DNA from: Saccharothrix sp.
GTDB lineage: Bacteria; Actinomycetota; Actinomycetes; Mycobacteriales; Pseudonocardiaceae
Reading direction: 5' to 3'
Length of the DNA stretch: 64,000 nucleotides
Assembly (NCBI RefSeq): GCF_031180885.1
Contig: NZ_JAPSLK010000011.1
Location: 120,576 to 184,575, forward strand
Part shown: positions 53,470 through 62,095 of the stretch, one piece after another
Layout of the letters: every line of letters starts with the position of its first letter
Position numbering within the stretch: position 1 is the stretch's first letter
The notes under the pieces: generated by a model
The model's input: only the letters and a program-made list of their open reading frames with translations
Database searches by the model: none
Told to the model about the DNA's origin: nothing
Made by a program: the position numbers and the translations under genes

Positions 53470-53507
53470 GCGATCCCGAAAAGGTTCTCCGCCCTTTTCG
53501 GGATCGC
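53470..53507. terminator. Perfect 15-bp hairpin upstream of the protease gene
   Basis: GCGATCCCGAAAAGG (53470-53484) and CCTTTTCGGGATCGC (53493-53507) pair across an 8-base loop, 96 bases before the protease start. It is either the surviving terminator of the lost upstream cluster or a leader structure of the protease mRNA. Confidence 0.65.
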
Positions 53508-53603
53508 GCCGGGGAGTCGGCCGCCGCCTCTTCCGCATTTGGGCGACGGCATGCTGCGCATGTTCCATTCCGGCATTCCTGCAAACGTTGGAAAGGACCA
53601 TTG

Positions 53604-54761
53604 GTGAAGCGAACCGCTTTGCGATTGGCCGGGGCGCTGGCCCTGGCCGCGGGCGTCGTCGGCGCATCCCTGCACCCCGCCGTCGCGGACACCTCCTCGA
53701 CCCCGTCGGCCGCCGGCTCGACCGGGCCGAAGGTCAGCATCGGCCTGTGGAAGGCCTACCAGCGCGACCTGGGCCTCACCGGGCCGCAGGCCACCGACCG
53801 CCTGGCGCGGGAGGAGCGGGCGCGCGGCGTCGAGCAGCGGGTCCGCGACTCGCTCGGCGCCTCCTACGCCGGCAGCTACTTCGACCCCGAGGTCGGCGCG
53901 CTGGTCGCGTTGACCACCGACCCGACGAAGGTGTTGTCCGACAAGGACGTCCGCACCCGGGTGGTCGCGCACAGCGCGGCCGAGTTGGACGCCGTCAAGA
54001 ACGGGATCGACGCCCTGGCCGGTCGCCGCGCCCCGGCGGCGGTCAACGGGTGGTACGTCGACGTGCGCACCAACACCGTCGTCATCACGGTCAACAAGGC
54101 CAAGGTGGACCCGGCGGCGCTGGAGTTCGTCGACCGGGCCCGCGCGGGCCGCGAGCACGTCCGCGTGGTCGAGGAAAACGCTTCCCCCGAACCGCTGGCC
54201 GACGTCGTGGGCGCCTGGCCGTACTACATCAACTTCGCCGGGCGCTGCTCGGTCGGGTTCACCGTCCACGGCGGCTTCGTCACCGCCGGGCACTGCGGAC
54301 GTCCCGGCGACACGGTGTCCGACCACAACGGCGCGGTCACCGGCAGCGTCGCGGGGTCGACGTTCCCCTACTACGACTACGGCTGGGTGCGCACGAACCC
54401 GGGCGTGAACCTGTGGGGTTACGTCGAGGGCTACAACGGCTACTGGTACTACGTCCGCGGTTCCGCGCAGGCCGCGGTCGGCTCGGGCATCTGCCGCTCC
54501 GGGTCCACCACGGGCATGTGGTGCGGCACGATCCTGGCGCGCAACCAGACGGTCAACTACCCGCAGGGCACCGTCTACGGCCTGACCCGGACCAACGTCT
54601 GCGCCGAGCCGGGTGACTCGGGCGGCTCGTGGATCAGCGCCAACCAGGCCCAGGGCGTGACCTCGGGCGGGTCCGGCAATTGCCGCACCGGCGGGACGAC
54701 CTACTACCAGGAGGTCAACCCGATCCTGGCGGCCTACGGCCTGACGCTCATCCTGTCCTGA
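53604..54761 (+). CDS. Secreted S1-family (streptogrisin / alpha-lytic-type) serine protease
   Basis: The 385-residue preproprotein has a signal peptide (1-30, ending AVAD) and an alpha-lytic-type propeptide (about 45-195). The mature chymotrypsin-like domain starts near VVGAWPYYINFAGRCS. The triad is His in FVTAGHCG, Asp in YYDYGWV and Ser in CAEPGDSGGSW, with cysteine pairs as in streptogrisins. It is autoprocessed and secreted, with a likely preference for hydrophobic or small residues. GTG at 53604 has AAAGGA 6 bases upstream; the adjacent TTG at 53601 is the alternative. A bidirectional terminator follows. Confidence 0.93.
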   Translation: MKRTALRLAGALALAAGVVGASLHPAVADTSSTPSAAGSTGPKVSIGLWKAYQRDLGLTGPQATDRLAREERARGVEQRVRDSLGASYAGSYFDPEVGALVALTTDPTKVLSDKDVRTRVVAHSAAELDAVKNGIDALAGRRAPAAVNGWYVDVRTNTVVITVNKAKVDPAALEFVDRARAGREHVRVVEENASPEPLADVVGAWPYYINFAGRCSVGFTVHGGFVTAGHCGRPGDTVSDHNGAVTGSVAGSTFPYYDYGWVRTNPGVNLWGYVEGYNGYWYYVRGSAQAAVGSGICRSGSTTGMWCGTILARNQTVNYPQGTVYGLTRTNVCAEPGDSGGSWISANQAQGVTSGGSGNCRTGGTTYYQEVNPILAAYGLTLILS

Positions 54762-54766
54762 CGACC

Positions 54767-54800
54767 GGCGTGGGGTGCCGTCGCCTCGGCACCCCACGCC
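54767..54800. terminator. Bidirectional terminator between protease gene and catabolic operon
   Basis: GGCGTGGGGTGCCG (54767-54780) and CGGCACCCCACGCC (54787-54800) form a perfect 14-bp stem with a 6-base loop, exactly between the two convergent stops at 54761 and 54810. Confidence 0.85.
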
Positions 54801-54809
54801 CGCCGCCGG

Positions 54810-55712
54810 TCACAGGTCGAGGACCAGGCGTGGGCCGCGCGACCGCGACACGCAGATCATCATCACGTCTCCGGCGGCCCGCTCCGCGTCGTCCAGCACG
54901 GTGTCCCGGTGGTCGGGAACTCCTTCCAGCACACCGGTTTCACACGTGCCGCAGGTGCCCTCCCGGCACGACGACAGCGGGGTGATCCCGGCGTCCTCCA
55001 GCGTCTCCAGGATCGACCTGTCCGCCGGCACGACCAGCGTCCGACCCGACCTCAGTTCCACCTCGAACGACGTCCGCTCGCCATCGACCGCCTTGAAGCG
55101 TTCGACGTGCAGGCGAGCGGGGGAGCGTTGTTCGACGGCGGCGAGGAGTGGTTCCGGGCCGCAGCAGTAGATCTCGGTGTCGTCGGCCAGGAACGAGTCC
55201 AGGTCGAGCAGTCCGGTCTCGTCCTGGGGGCGCAAGATCACCCGGTCGCCGTAGTTCTCGCGCAGTTCTTCGGCGAACGCCATGGATGAACGGGTTCGGC
55301 CGCCGTACAGCAGGCGCCACGGCACGCCCCGGGCCGCGACGGCCGCGATCATGGGCACGATCGGGGTGATGCCGATGCCACCGGCGATGAACAGGTAGCG
55401 ATCGGCCGTCACCAACGGGAAGTGGTTACGTGGCCCGTTAACGCTCACCGTGGAGCCCTCGGTGAGCGTCTCGTGCACATATCGCGAACCCCCACGGCCG
55501 ACAGGTTCGCGCAGGACCGCCACCTGGAAGATCGATCGGTCCGCCGGGTCGCCGCACAGGGAGTACTGGCGGACCAGGCCCGGCGCCAGGAGGAGGTCCA
55601 CGTGTGCGCCGGGCTCCCAGATGGGGAGTGGATCGCCGTGTGGGTGGTGCAGGGTCAGCCGCACCACCCCGTCGGCGATGATCTCCTTGCGTGCCACCAC
55701 GACGTCGATCAT
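54810..55712 (-). CDS. PDR/VanB-type ferredoxin-reductase component of the Rieske oxygenase
   Basis: The 300-residue product has a flavin domain (LVRQYSLCGD, then ESGSTVSVNGPRNHF-like loop), an NAD-binding domain (LFIAGGIGITPIVPMI, YCCGPEPLLAAVE) and a C-terminal plant-type [2Fe-2S] domain with Cys in SCREGTCGTCETGVLEG and MMICVSRS. It should carry electrons from NAD(P)H to the Rieske oxygenase encoded two genes upstream. ATG at 55712 overlaps the stop of the 50-residue gene (ATGA). It is the last gene of the operon. Confidence 0.92.
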   Translation of the reverse strand: MIDVVVARKEIIADGVVRLTLHHPHGDPLPIWEPGAHVDLLLAPGLVRQYSLCGDPADRSIFQVAVLREPVGRGGSRYVHETLTEGSTVSVNGPRNHFPLVTADRYLFIAGGIGITPIVPMIAAVAARGVPWRLLYGGRTRSSMAFAEELRENYGDRVILRPQDETGLLDLDSFLADDTEIYCCGPEPLLAAVEQRSPARLHVERFKAVDGERTSFEVELRSGRTLVVPADRSILETLEDAGITPLSSCREGTCGTCETGVLEGVPDHRDTVLDDAERAAGDVMMICVSRSRGPRLVLDL

Positions 55713-55861
55713 CGGGGTTCGTGGCCTTCCGGGTGGGCGAGCAGCCAGGTCCACAGGTCCACGGGATCGTCCGCGGCGCGCTCGGCGCCGCAGTGGCACA
55801 CGCCCACCAGGAGGTCGGAGCCGGGCTCCCAGTGGATGCGGTAGATGACCGGGGCGTTCAT
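55709..55861 (-). CDS. 50-residue CxC protein inside the Rieske oxygenase operon
   Basis: The product MNAPVIYRIHWEPGSDLLVG continues with VCHCGAERAADD and DLWTWLLAHPEGHEPR. Its ATG overlaps the oxygenase stop (ATGA), and its stop overlaps the reductase start (ATGA), so it is certainly positioned to be translated. The CxC followed by a HPEGH motif gives a possible Cys2His2 metal site. It may help assemble or dock the oxygenase and reductase; no function is known to me. Codon use matches the neighbours. Confidence 0.75.
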   Translation of the reverse strand: MNAPVIYRIHWEPGSDLLVGVCHCGAERAADDPVDLWTWLLAHPEGHEPR

Positions 55862-56892
55862 GCCGTGTGCGCGGGTTCCGAGACCATGCGCTGGAGGATG
55901 CGTCGGGCCGCCAGACCACCGGTGTCGATGTTGATGGACAGCTCCTGGTAGCCCGCCGGTTCGGCCTGGATCACGCGTTCCAAGGCGTCCAACGCGGTGA
56001 CGTCCTGGAGCACCACGGTCCGGTTGCTTTCTCGCAGGAAGTCCGACACCTCCTGGTCGTCCAAAGCGAAATCCCTGGCCACGGCCCAGAAGTCGTGCGT
56101 GCTGTGCCCGGTTTCCGGGGTGATGGCGTAGACGACCTCGACGTGGAACCCGTGCGGGTCGGAGCCGTCGGGCTCGGGCAGCACGCCGACCGGGGCGACC
56201 CGGCTGTGCAGCAGGTACAGGCACGGCGGGTGGTACTCGATGTCCTGCCAGCGGGTGATCCGGCCCTGGATCCCGGTGGACTTGGCGTAGAACGGCGGGC
56301 AGGCGGCGTCGGCCATGTGCCGGCTGACGTAGATGATCCCGTTGTCCTCGTCGACCTCCGTGGTGATCGGCGTGTTCGCGACCTCGGGTGTGCCGATGTA
56401 CCCGCCGTGCAGGTACGTCTCGTGCGAGAGGTCCATCAGGTTGTCGACCAGCAGTTCGTACCGGGCGGCCAACGGTTCCATCCCGCTGACCGTGGTGTAG
56501 GCGGGGTCGGCGAGCCACGGTGCGCGGGGGATCAGGGCCGGGTCGGCCTGGCGGTCGCCGATCCACACCCAGACGAACGAATCCTGCTCCACCACCGGGT
56601 ACGACGCCACCCGCGCGGTGCGCGGAATCCGCTCCTGGCCGGGGACGAACACGCAGGAACCGGTCTTGTCGTAGGTGAAACCGTGGTAGCCGCAGACGAT
56701 GGTGTCGCCCTCCAGCCTGCTCGCCGAGAGCGGGAAGCGCCGGTGCACGCATCGGTCGGCCAGGGCCACCACCTCGCCCGCCTCGCTGCGGTAGAACACC
56801 AGCGGCTCGCCCAAAATCGTTCGGGCGAACAGCTCCCGTCCGATCTCGCGGCCGTAGGCCGCCACGTACCAATGGTTGCGCGCGAACGTCAT
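55858..56892 (-). CDS. Rieske non-haem iron oxygenase, VanA/O-demethylase type
   Basis: The 344-residue product has the Rieske cluster motif Cys48-x-His50 (RCVHRRF) and Cys67-x2-His70 (VCGYHGF). The mononuclear iron site is in VDNLMDLSHETYLHGG. The size and spacing fit vanillate O-demethylase-like single-component oxygenases. It would hydroxylate or demethylate an aromatic ether or acid using electrons from the PDR-type reductase. ATG at 56892 overlaps the stop of the transporter gene (ATGA). The substrate cannot be read from sequence. Confidence 0.9.
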   Translation of the reverse strand: MTFARNHWYVAAYGREIGRELFARTILGEPLVFYRSEAGEVVALADRCVHRRFPLSASRLEGDTIVCGYHGFTYDKTGSCVFVPGQERIPRTARVASYPVVEQDSFVWVWIGDRQADPALIPRAPWLADPAYTTVSGMEPLAARYELLVDNLMDLSHETYLHGGYIGTPEVANTPITTEVDEDNGIIYVSRHMADAACPPFYAKSTGIQGRITRWQDIEYHPPCLYLLHSRVAPVGVLPEPDGSDPHGFHVEVVYAITPETGHSTHDFWAVARDFALDDQEVSDFLRESNRTVVLQDVTALDALERVIQAEPAGYQELSINIDTGGLAARRILQRMVSEPAHTA

Positions 56893-58199
56893 GGGTTCGC
56901 AACCTCCTGCGGTGGCAAGGACTTGGGTTCGGAGAGTTCAGCTCGATGGGTCTCCGGCACGAACGCGGTCGCGACGAGGCTGACCACGCAGATCGCCGCC
57001 AGGTACAGCGCGGTCGACACCGACGTGCCCGTCGAGGCGTACAACGAAGTCGCGATCAGGGGCGCGAGCCCACCGCCGAAGATCGCGCTGAACTGGTACC
57101 CGAGGGACGCGCCGCTGTAGCGCACCCTGGTCGGGAACAACTCGGCCGCGATGGCCGCCTGCGGCCCGTACATCGCGGACAGGAACGTCACCGCCACCAC
57201 CAGGCCGACGAACACCGCCACCGGACTGCGGGTGTCGATCAGCAGGAACAACGGCAACGACCAGAGGGTCGACAGGACCGCGCCGGCCAGGAACACCTTG
57301 CGGCGGCCCAGTCGGTCGGACAGCGCGGACAACGCCGGTGTCGCCACCAACTGCACGACGCTGGCGAGCAACACGAGCAGCAGCACGGTGCTCCGCGACA
57401 TCTTCAGCGGGCCGGTGGCGTAGGACAGGACGTAGACGAGGGTGATGTAGCCGATGGTGTTCGCGGCCATGAACGCCAGACCCGCCAGGACGACCCGCCG
57501 CCAGTGGTCGCGGAAGAGTTCCACCACCGGCATCCGCGCCTTCGTGGACGCCACGAACAGCGGCGACTCCTCCAACCGGAGGCGGATGTAGAGGCCGACC
57601 GCGATGAGGACGGCGCTGAGCAGGAACGGCACCCGCCAGCCCCAGGACGCGAACTGCGCGGGCTCCAGCACCGAGGTCATGGTGAGGAACACGAGGTTCG
57701 ACAGGATGATCCCGGCCGGCACGCCCATCTGCGGGAAGCTGCCGTAGAACCCCCGCTTCGTCCCGGGCGCGTGCTCCACGGCGACCAGGACCGCGCCGCC
57801 CCACTCGCCACCGACCCCGAGGCCCTGCACGAACCGCAGTGCCACCAACAGGATCGGTGCCCACACCCCGATCTGCGCGTAGGTGGGCAGCAGGCCGATG
57901 AGGATCGTCGCCACGCCCATGATCAGCAGGGACGCGACCAGCATCGACTTGCGGCCGACGCGGTCGCCGAAGTGTCCCATGAGGACACTGCCCAGCGGTC
58001 GGGCCAGGAAACCCACGGCGAACGTGGACAGGGAGGCCAGCGTGGCGGCCACGGGGGACAGGCGGGGGAAGAACTGGGTGCCGAAGACCAACGCGGCGGC
58101 GTTGGCGTAGATGAAGAAGTCGTACCACTCGATCGCGGTGCCGATGAAACTGGTGCTCGCGATCCTGCGGATGGACCGTTCGGGCGGCGTCGTTGCCAT
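56889..58199 (-). CDS. MFS transporter, metabolite:H+ symporter (MHS) family
   Basis: The 436-residue product has twelve predicted helices. It has the MHS opening IASTSFIGTAIEWYDFFIYANAAALVF, the signature loop GHFGDRVGRKSMLVAS, and the second-half loop SDRLGRRKVFLAG. MHS permeases import organic or aromatic acids with protons. In this operon it most likely imports the oxygenase substrate. ATG at 58199 has GGAGG 5 bases upstream. It is followed by the oxygenase with a 4-base overlap. Confidence 0.9.
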   Translation of the reverse strand: MATTPPERSIRRIASTSFIGTAIEWYDFFIYANAAALVFGTQFFPRLSPVAATLASLSTFAVGFLARPLGSVLMGHFGDRVGRKSMLVASLLIMGVATILIGLLPTYAQIGVWAPILLVALRFVQGLGVGGEWGGAVLVAVEHAPGTKRGFYGSFPQMGVPAGIILSNLVFLTMTSVLEPAQFASWGWRVPFLLSAVLIAVGLYIRLRLEESPLFVASTKARMPVVELFRDHWRRVVLAGLAFMAANTIGYITLVYVLSYATGPLKMSRSTVLLLVLLASVVQLVATPALSALSDRLGRRKVFLAGAVLSTLWSLPLFLLIDTRSPVAVFVGLVVAVTFLSAMYGPQAAIAAELFPTRVRYSGASLGYQFSAIFGGGLAPLIATSLYASTGTSVSTALYLAAICVVSLVATAFVPETHRAELSEPKSLPPQEVANP

Positions 58200-58231
58200 G
58201 GTTGCCTCCGCTGCGGGGGCGGGGATGGACC

Positions 58232-58690
58232 TCAGGTGTAGTGGCGGAGGACCGCCTGTGCGACGCATGCGGGCTTGTCGCTGCCGTCGATCTCGATGGT
58301 GAAGTCGATGAGCATTTCCACGCCGTCGCCCTTGACCTCGCTGACGTCGGCGACGAAGCCGTGCAGCCGGATCTTCGCGCCGACCGGCACCGGCGCGGGG
58401 AAGCGGACCTTGTTGAGCCCGTAGTTGACGCTCATGCGGATGCCGTTGATCGTGAGCAGTCGGGTGAACAGCGGGATGATCAGCGACAGCGTGAGGTAGC
58501 CGTGGGCGATCGTGCCGCCGAACGGCCCGTCGGCCGCTTTGTCGACGTCCACGTGGATCCACTGGTGGTCGTCGGTGGCGTCGGCGAAGAGGTTGACCCG
58601 GTCCTGGGTGATCTCCAGCCACTCGGTGCGGCCTAGATCGCTGCCGGCGAGCGCTTTCAGTCCGTCGAGGCCGTCTGCGGTGTTGTCCAT
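58232..58690 (-). CDS. MaoC-family enoyl-CoA hydratase/dehydratase
   Basis: The 152-residue product is a single hot-dog domain with the MaoC hydratase motif FADATDDHQWIHVD, then GPFGGTIAHGYLTLSL (Asp and His catalytic pair) and NYGLNKVRFPAPVPVG. It adds water to an enoyl-CoA thioester. The gene overlaps the end of the CoA-ligase gene by 34 bases and precedes the transporter, so it is in the operon. The start at 58690 is the first Met that keeps the family N-terminus. Confidence 0.92.
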   Translation of the reverse strand: MDNTADGLDGLKALAGSDLGRTEWLEITQDRVNLFADATDDHQWIHVDVDKAADGPFGGTIAHGYLTLSLIIPLFTRLLTINGIRMSVNYGLNKVRFPAPVPVGAKIRLHGFVADVSEVKGDGVEMLIDFTIEIDGSDKPACVAQAVLRHYT

Positions 58691-60207
58691 GCGGTGTCGT
58701 CTCCTGCGGGTCGGCTCGCGCCGTAGCGGGCGCGCACGAGTTTCTTCAGCAGCTTGCCGGTGGCGCTCTGCGGGAGTTCGTCCACGAACACCACGGATTT
58801 CGGGATCTTGTAGCCGGCCAGCCGGTCGCGCAGGAACGCCAGCACCTCCGGGCCGCTGGCCTCCGCGCCGGGTTTGACGGTGACGACCGCCCGGGCCACC
58901 TCGCCCCACCGGTCGTCGGGGACGCCGATCACGGTGCACTCGGCGATCGCGGGGTGTTCGTGGAGCGCGCTTTCCACTTCGGCGGGGTAGATGTTCTCGC
59001 CGCCGGAGATGATCACGTCCTTGAGGCGGTCGACCACGGTGATGTAGCCGTCGTCGTCGGCGGTGGCGACGTCACCGGAGTGGAACCAGTCGTCGCTGAA
59101 CGCTTTCTCGGTCTCGGAGGGGTTCTGCCAGTAGCCCTGCATGACATTGGGGCCGCTGACCACGATCTCGCCCTTCTCGCCGGGCGCGACGTCGGTCTGG
59201 TCCGGTCCGACCACGCGCACGTCGGTGAAGAAGTGCGGCACACCGGCCGTGCCCGCCTTGGCCTCGCTCATGTCCCTGGTCAGGAACAGGGCGCCGGGGG
59301 AGGTCTCGGTCATGCCGTAGCCCTGGCTGAACGACAGGCCGCGCCGCTGGTAGGTGCGGATGGTCGACTCGGGCACTGGTGCGCCGCCGCAGATGACCTG
59401 CCGCAGGCTGGACAGGTCCGCCTCGTCCCAGCGCGGGGCGGCGGCGATCGCGTTGTACATGGTGGGCACGCCGAACATGTAGGTGACGCGGTGTTTTTCA
59501 ACCTGGTCGAGGACTTCGACGGGGTCGAAGGCGGACATGAGGACGACCGTGCCGCCCTTGATGAGCGTGGGCAGGCAGGTCATGTTCAGCCCGGCGGTGT
59601 GGAACAGGGGCGCGACGACCAGGGTCACCTCGTCGGCGGCCAGGTCGATGTCGACGAGGACGTTGACCGTGTTCCAGGTGAGGTTGCCGTGGGTGAGCAT
59701 GGCGCCCTTGGGTCGCCCGGTTGTGCCCGAGGTGTACATGATCAGGCAGAGGTCGTCGAGGGTGACGGGTTCGTCGATCGGATCGGGTTCGGCGGACGCG
59801 ATCAGCTCCTCGTACGAGGTCTCGCCCGGGGCTGGGTCGAGCGCGACGGTGTGCGGCGGTCGGTCGACGGATACCTGTTGTGGAGCGTGTACAAGGACAT
59901 CGCTTCCGGAGTCGGTGAGGATGTGGGCCACTTCGGCCGGGGCCAGCCTGGTGTTGAGCGGGACGAAGACCGCGCCGAGGAGTCCGGTGGCGAACAGGGT
60001 TTCCAGGAAGGCGGGGTGGTTGGGGCCGAGGTAGGCGACCCGGTCGCCTCGGCCGACACCGTACCTTTGGAGGCCGTGCGCGAGGCGGAGGACTCGTTCG
60101 TGCAGTTGCTGGTAGGTCAGTTCGTGGCCTTCGTGGACCACCGCGACCTTGTCCGGGGTCTTGCGGGCCCGTCGCGCGGTCCACGAGCCGATGCCCTGGT
60201 TGCGCAT
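58657..60207 (-). CDS. Long/aryl acyl-CoA synthetase (AMP-forming)
   Basis: The 516-residue product has the AMP-binding P-loop YTSGTTGRPKGAMLTHGNL, the adenine motif GYGMTETSP, the hinge GDVATADDDGYITVVDRLKD and the terminal lysine motif LPQSATGKLLKK. It activates a carboxylic acid to its CoA thioester, which the MaoC protein could then hydrate. ATG at 60207 has AAGGGG 5 bases upstream; the GTG at 60213 would be too close. It follows the amidohydrolase stop by 10 bases. Confidence 0.92.
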   Translation of the reverse strand: MRNQGIGSWTARRARKTPDKVAVVHEGHELTYQQLHERVLRLAHGLQRYGVGRGDRVAYLGPNHPAFLETLFATGLLGAVFVPLNTRLAPAEVAHILTDSGSDVLVHAPQQVSVDRPPHTVALDPAPGETSYEELIASAEPDPIDEPVTLDDLCLIMYTSGTTGRPKGAMLTHGNLTWNTVNVLVDIDLAADEVTLVVAPLFHTAGLNMTCLPTLIKGGTVVLMSAFDPVEVLDQVEKHRVTYMFGVPTMYNAIAAAPRWDEADLSSLRQVICGGAPVPESTIRTYQRRGLSFSQGYGMTETSPGALFLTRDMSEAKAGTAGVPHFFTDVRVVGPDQTDVAPGEKGEIVVSGPNVMQGYWQNPSETEKAFSDDWFHSGDVATADDDGYITVVDRLKDVIISGGENIYPAEVESALHEHPAIAECTVIGVPDDRWGEVARAVVTVKPGAEASGPEVLAFLRDRLAGYKIPKSVVFVDELPQSATGKLLKKLVRARYGASRPAGDDTAWTTPQTASTD

Positions 60208-60217
60208 GACCACCCCT

Positions 60218-61090
60218 TCAGTCCTTGACCAGGCCCAACAGGCGGGCTGCGTTGTCCTTGAGGATCTTCGGGCGGACCTCGGGCTTGATGTCGAGCTGCG
60301 CGAAGTCGGCCAGCCACCGGTCGGCGGTGATGAGCGGGTGGTCGGAGCCGAACAACACCTTGTCCTGCAACAGGGTGTTGGCGTAGCGGACGAGTTGTGG
60401 CGGGAAGTACTTGGGGGACCAGCCGGACAGGTCGATGTGGACGTGCGGTTTGTGCGTGGCGACCGCGAGCGCTTCGTCCTGCCACGGGAACGACGGGTGG
60501 GCCAGGATGATCCGCAGTTCCGGGAAGTCCACCGCGACGTCGTCGACCAGCATCGGGTTGGAGTACTTCAACCGAACCCCGCCACCGCCCGCCACTCCCG
60601 CCCCGATGCCGGTCTGGCCGGTGTGGAACAGAGCGGGCACGCCGAGTTCCTCGATCACCTCGTAGAGCGGGTAGGCGAGGCGGTCGTCGGGCGAGAACCC
60701 CTGGAGGCTCGGGTGGAACTTGAAGCCGCGGACGCCGTACTCCGTCACGAGTCGTCGTGCGGCCCGCGCGCCGGCCCGTCCGCGCCAGGGGTCGACGCTG
60801 GCGAACGGGATGAGCGTGTCGGCGTGCTCCGCGCAGGCCTGCGCGACTTCTTCGTTGGAGATGGGCGGGTGGCCGGTGGCGTGCTCGGCGTCGACGGTGA
60901 ACACCACGGCGGCCATTCGGCGTTCTCGGTAGTACGCGGCGGTTTCCGGGATCGTGGGCAGGCGGTGGCCGTGTGCCTTGAAGTACTTCTCCGAGGCGGC
61001 GAGCAGGTTTTGGGGCAGGGCGGGGTGGCCGTCGGCGGAGATCTCGGCGTGGGTGTGGACGTCGATGGCCACCAGGTCGTCGATGTTCAT
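60218..61090 (-). CDS. Amidohydrolase-2 family hydrolase/decarboxylase (ACMSD-like)
   Basis: The 290-residue TIM barrel has the metal motif AIDVHTHAEI, later GFKFHPSLQGF, ALFHTGQTG, IILAHPSFPW (His) and VLFGSDHPLI (Asp). This matches the amidohydrolase-2 group that includes ACMSD and gamma-resorcylate decarboxylase. It may decarboxylate an aromatic or ring-fission acid or hydrolyse a C-C bond. ATG at 61090 overlaps the stop of the SDR gene (ATGA). Confidence 0.9.
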   Translation of the reverse strand: MNIDDLVAIDVHTHAEISADGHPALPQNLLAASEKYFKAHGHRLPTIPETAAYYRERRMAAVVFTVDAEHATGHPPISNEEVAQACAEHADTLIPFASVDPWRGRAGARAARRLVTEYGVRGFKFHPSLQGFSPDDRLAYPLYEVIEELGVPALFHTGQTGIGAGVAGGGGVRLKYSNPMLVDDVAVDFPELRIILAHPSFPWQDEALAVATHKPHVHIDLSGWSPKYFPPQLVRYANTLLQDKVLFGSDHPLITADRWLADFAQLDIKPEVRPKILKDNAARLLGLVKD

Positions 61091-61989
61091 GGCGTCGCCT
61101 CGGGGATGCCGTAGGTCTCTGGGCGTCGTCCGACCGATGTGGACCAGGTTGCCGCGATGGCGTCCGCGTCCCAGCCGCCGTCGCGGTAGGCGGTGCTGAT
61201 TTCCTGGGGGTGCGACCAGAGCGAGAGCTTGTCCCCGCCGATGCCGATGGCCTGGCCGGTGATCCCGCGCGCCGCGTCGGAGGCCAGGAAGACCAGCAGT
61301 CCGGCGACGTCTTCGGGTGTGCCGAACCCTTCGCCTTGGCGCAGCCACTTCGGGAAGGGTTCGCCGCGCTGCTCGGCCTCTTCGATGAAGGGGGCGAACG
61401 CGGGGATGGTCTTGGTCATCGCGGTGGCCGCGATCGGGATGACGGCGTTGACCGCGATGCCGGCTTTGGCGCACTCCAACGCCCACGTGCGCACCATGCC
61501 GACGATGGCCGCCTTGGCCGCGGAGTAGTTGGTCTGCCCGAAGTTGCCCCGTTGTCCGGCCGGAGAGCCGATGACGACGATGCTGCCTCCGCCGCCTTGT
61601 GCACGCATCTGCCTTACGGCGGCCCGGACGCAGGTGAAGGTCCCGCGCAGGTGGACGTCGATGACGGTGTCGAAGTCGTCGTCGGTCATCTTCCACAGGA
61701 CCCGGTCGCGCAGGACACCCGCGTTGGTCACCATCACATCCAGCCGGCCGAACTCCTCGACCGCCCGCCCGACCAGGCGGTCCGCCACCTCACTCGGCCC
61801 CACCGCGCCGACCTCGGCCACTGCGGTGCCACCCGCCGCCGTGATGGTGTCGACGGCTTCCTTGGCTGCCTGCTCGTCGGCGTCGTTGACCACCACCGAC
61901 GCGCCTGAGCGGGCAAGAGCGGTGGCGTAGGCGAACCCGAGCCCCCGTCCACCACCGGTGACCACCGCGACCTTGCCCGTCAGATCCAT
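61087..61989 (-). CDS. Short-chain dehydrogenase, first gene of the catabolic operon
   Basis: The 300-residue product has the NAD(P) motif VVTGGGRGLGFAYA, the NAG motif VMVTNAGVL, catalytic Ser in VIGSPAGQ and the YSAAK pair in QTNYSAAKAAI. The long C-terminus (SLWSHPQEISTAYRDGGW) is like MFE-2-type hydroxyacyl-CoA dehydrogenases of beta-oxidation. With the MaoC hydratase and CoA ligase this suggests an acyl-CoA oxidation sequence. ATG at 61989 has GAAGGG 7 bases upstream; the longer upstream frame is rejected. A consensus-like promoter precedes it. Confidence 0.92.
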   Translation of the reverse strand: MDLTGKVAVVTGGGRGLGFAYATALARSGASVVVNDADEQAAKEAVDTITAAGGTAVAEVGAVGPSEVADRLVGRAVEEFGRLDVMVTNAGVLRDRVLWKMTDDDFDTVIDVHLRGTFTCVRAAVRQMRAQGGGGSIVVIGSPAGQRGNFGQTNYSAAKAAIVGMVRTWALECAKAGIAVNAVIPIAATAMTKTIPAFAPFIEEAEQRGEPFPKWLRQGEGFGTPEDVAGLLVFLASDAARGITGQAIGIGGDKLSLWSHPQEISTAYRDGGWDADAIAATWSTSVGRRPETYGIPEATP

Positions 61990-62017
61990 CGTCAGACCCT
62001 TCCCTCGGTCGGCTTTG

Positions 62018-62046
62018 AAGTTAGGCTGATGCGTGTCGGTCGTCAA
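62018..62046 (-). promoter_or_regulatory. Promoter of the catabolic operon (TTGACG-N17-TAACTT)
   Basis: On the minus strand TTGACG (62046-62041) and TAACTT (62023-62018) are separated by exactly 17 bases and lie 29-57 bases upstream of the ATG at 61989. This is close to the housekeeping consensus. The divergent PaaX-type gene starts 50 bases away, so its product can reach this promoter. Confidence 0.65.
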
Positions 62047-62095
62047 GAATCTGCCCAACATCAGGTGCGCCGAGGGCGCGGGTTACGCTCGTCCG

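Noticed and set aside
53155..53667. 170-residue minus-strand frame and a 135-residue plus-strand frame in the spacer before the protease
   Set aside because: Neither has a ribosome site or sensible composition, and both cross the perfect hairpin at 53470-53507.
55436..55450. GTTAACGCTCACC, resembling the LacI-type operators of the polysaccharide island
   Set aside because: It lies deep inside the reductase coding sequence, where it encodes conserved flavin-domain residues, and is far from any start.
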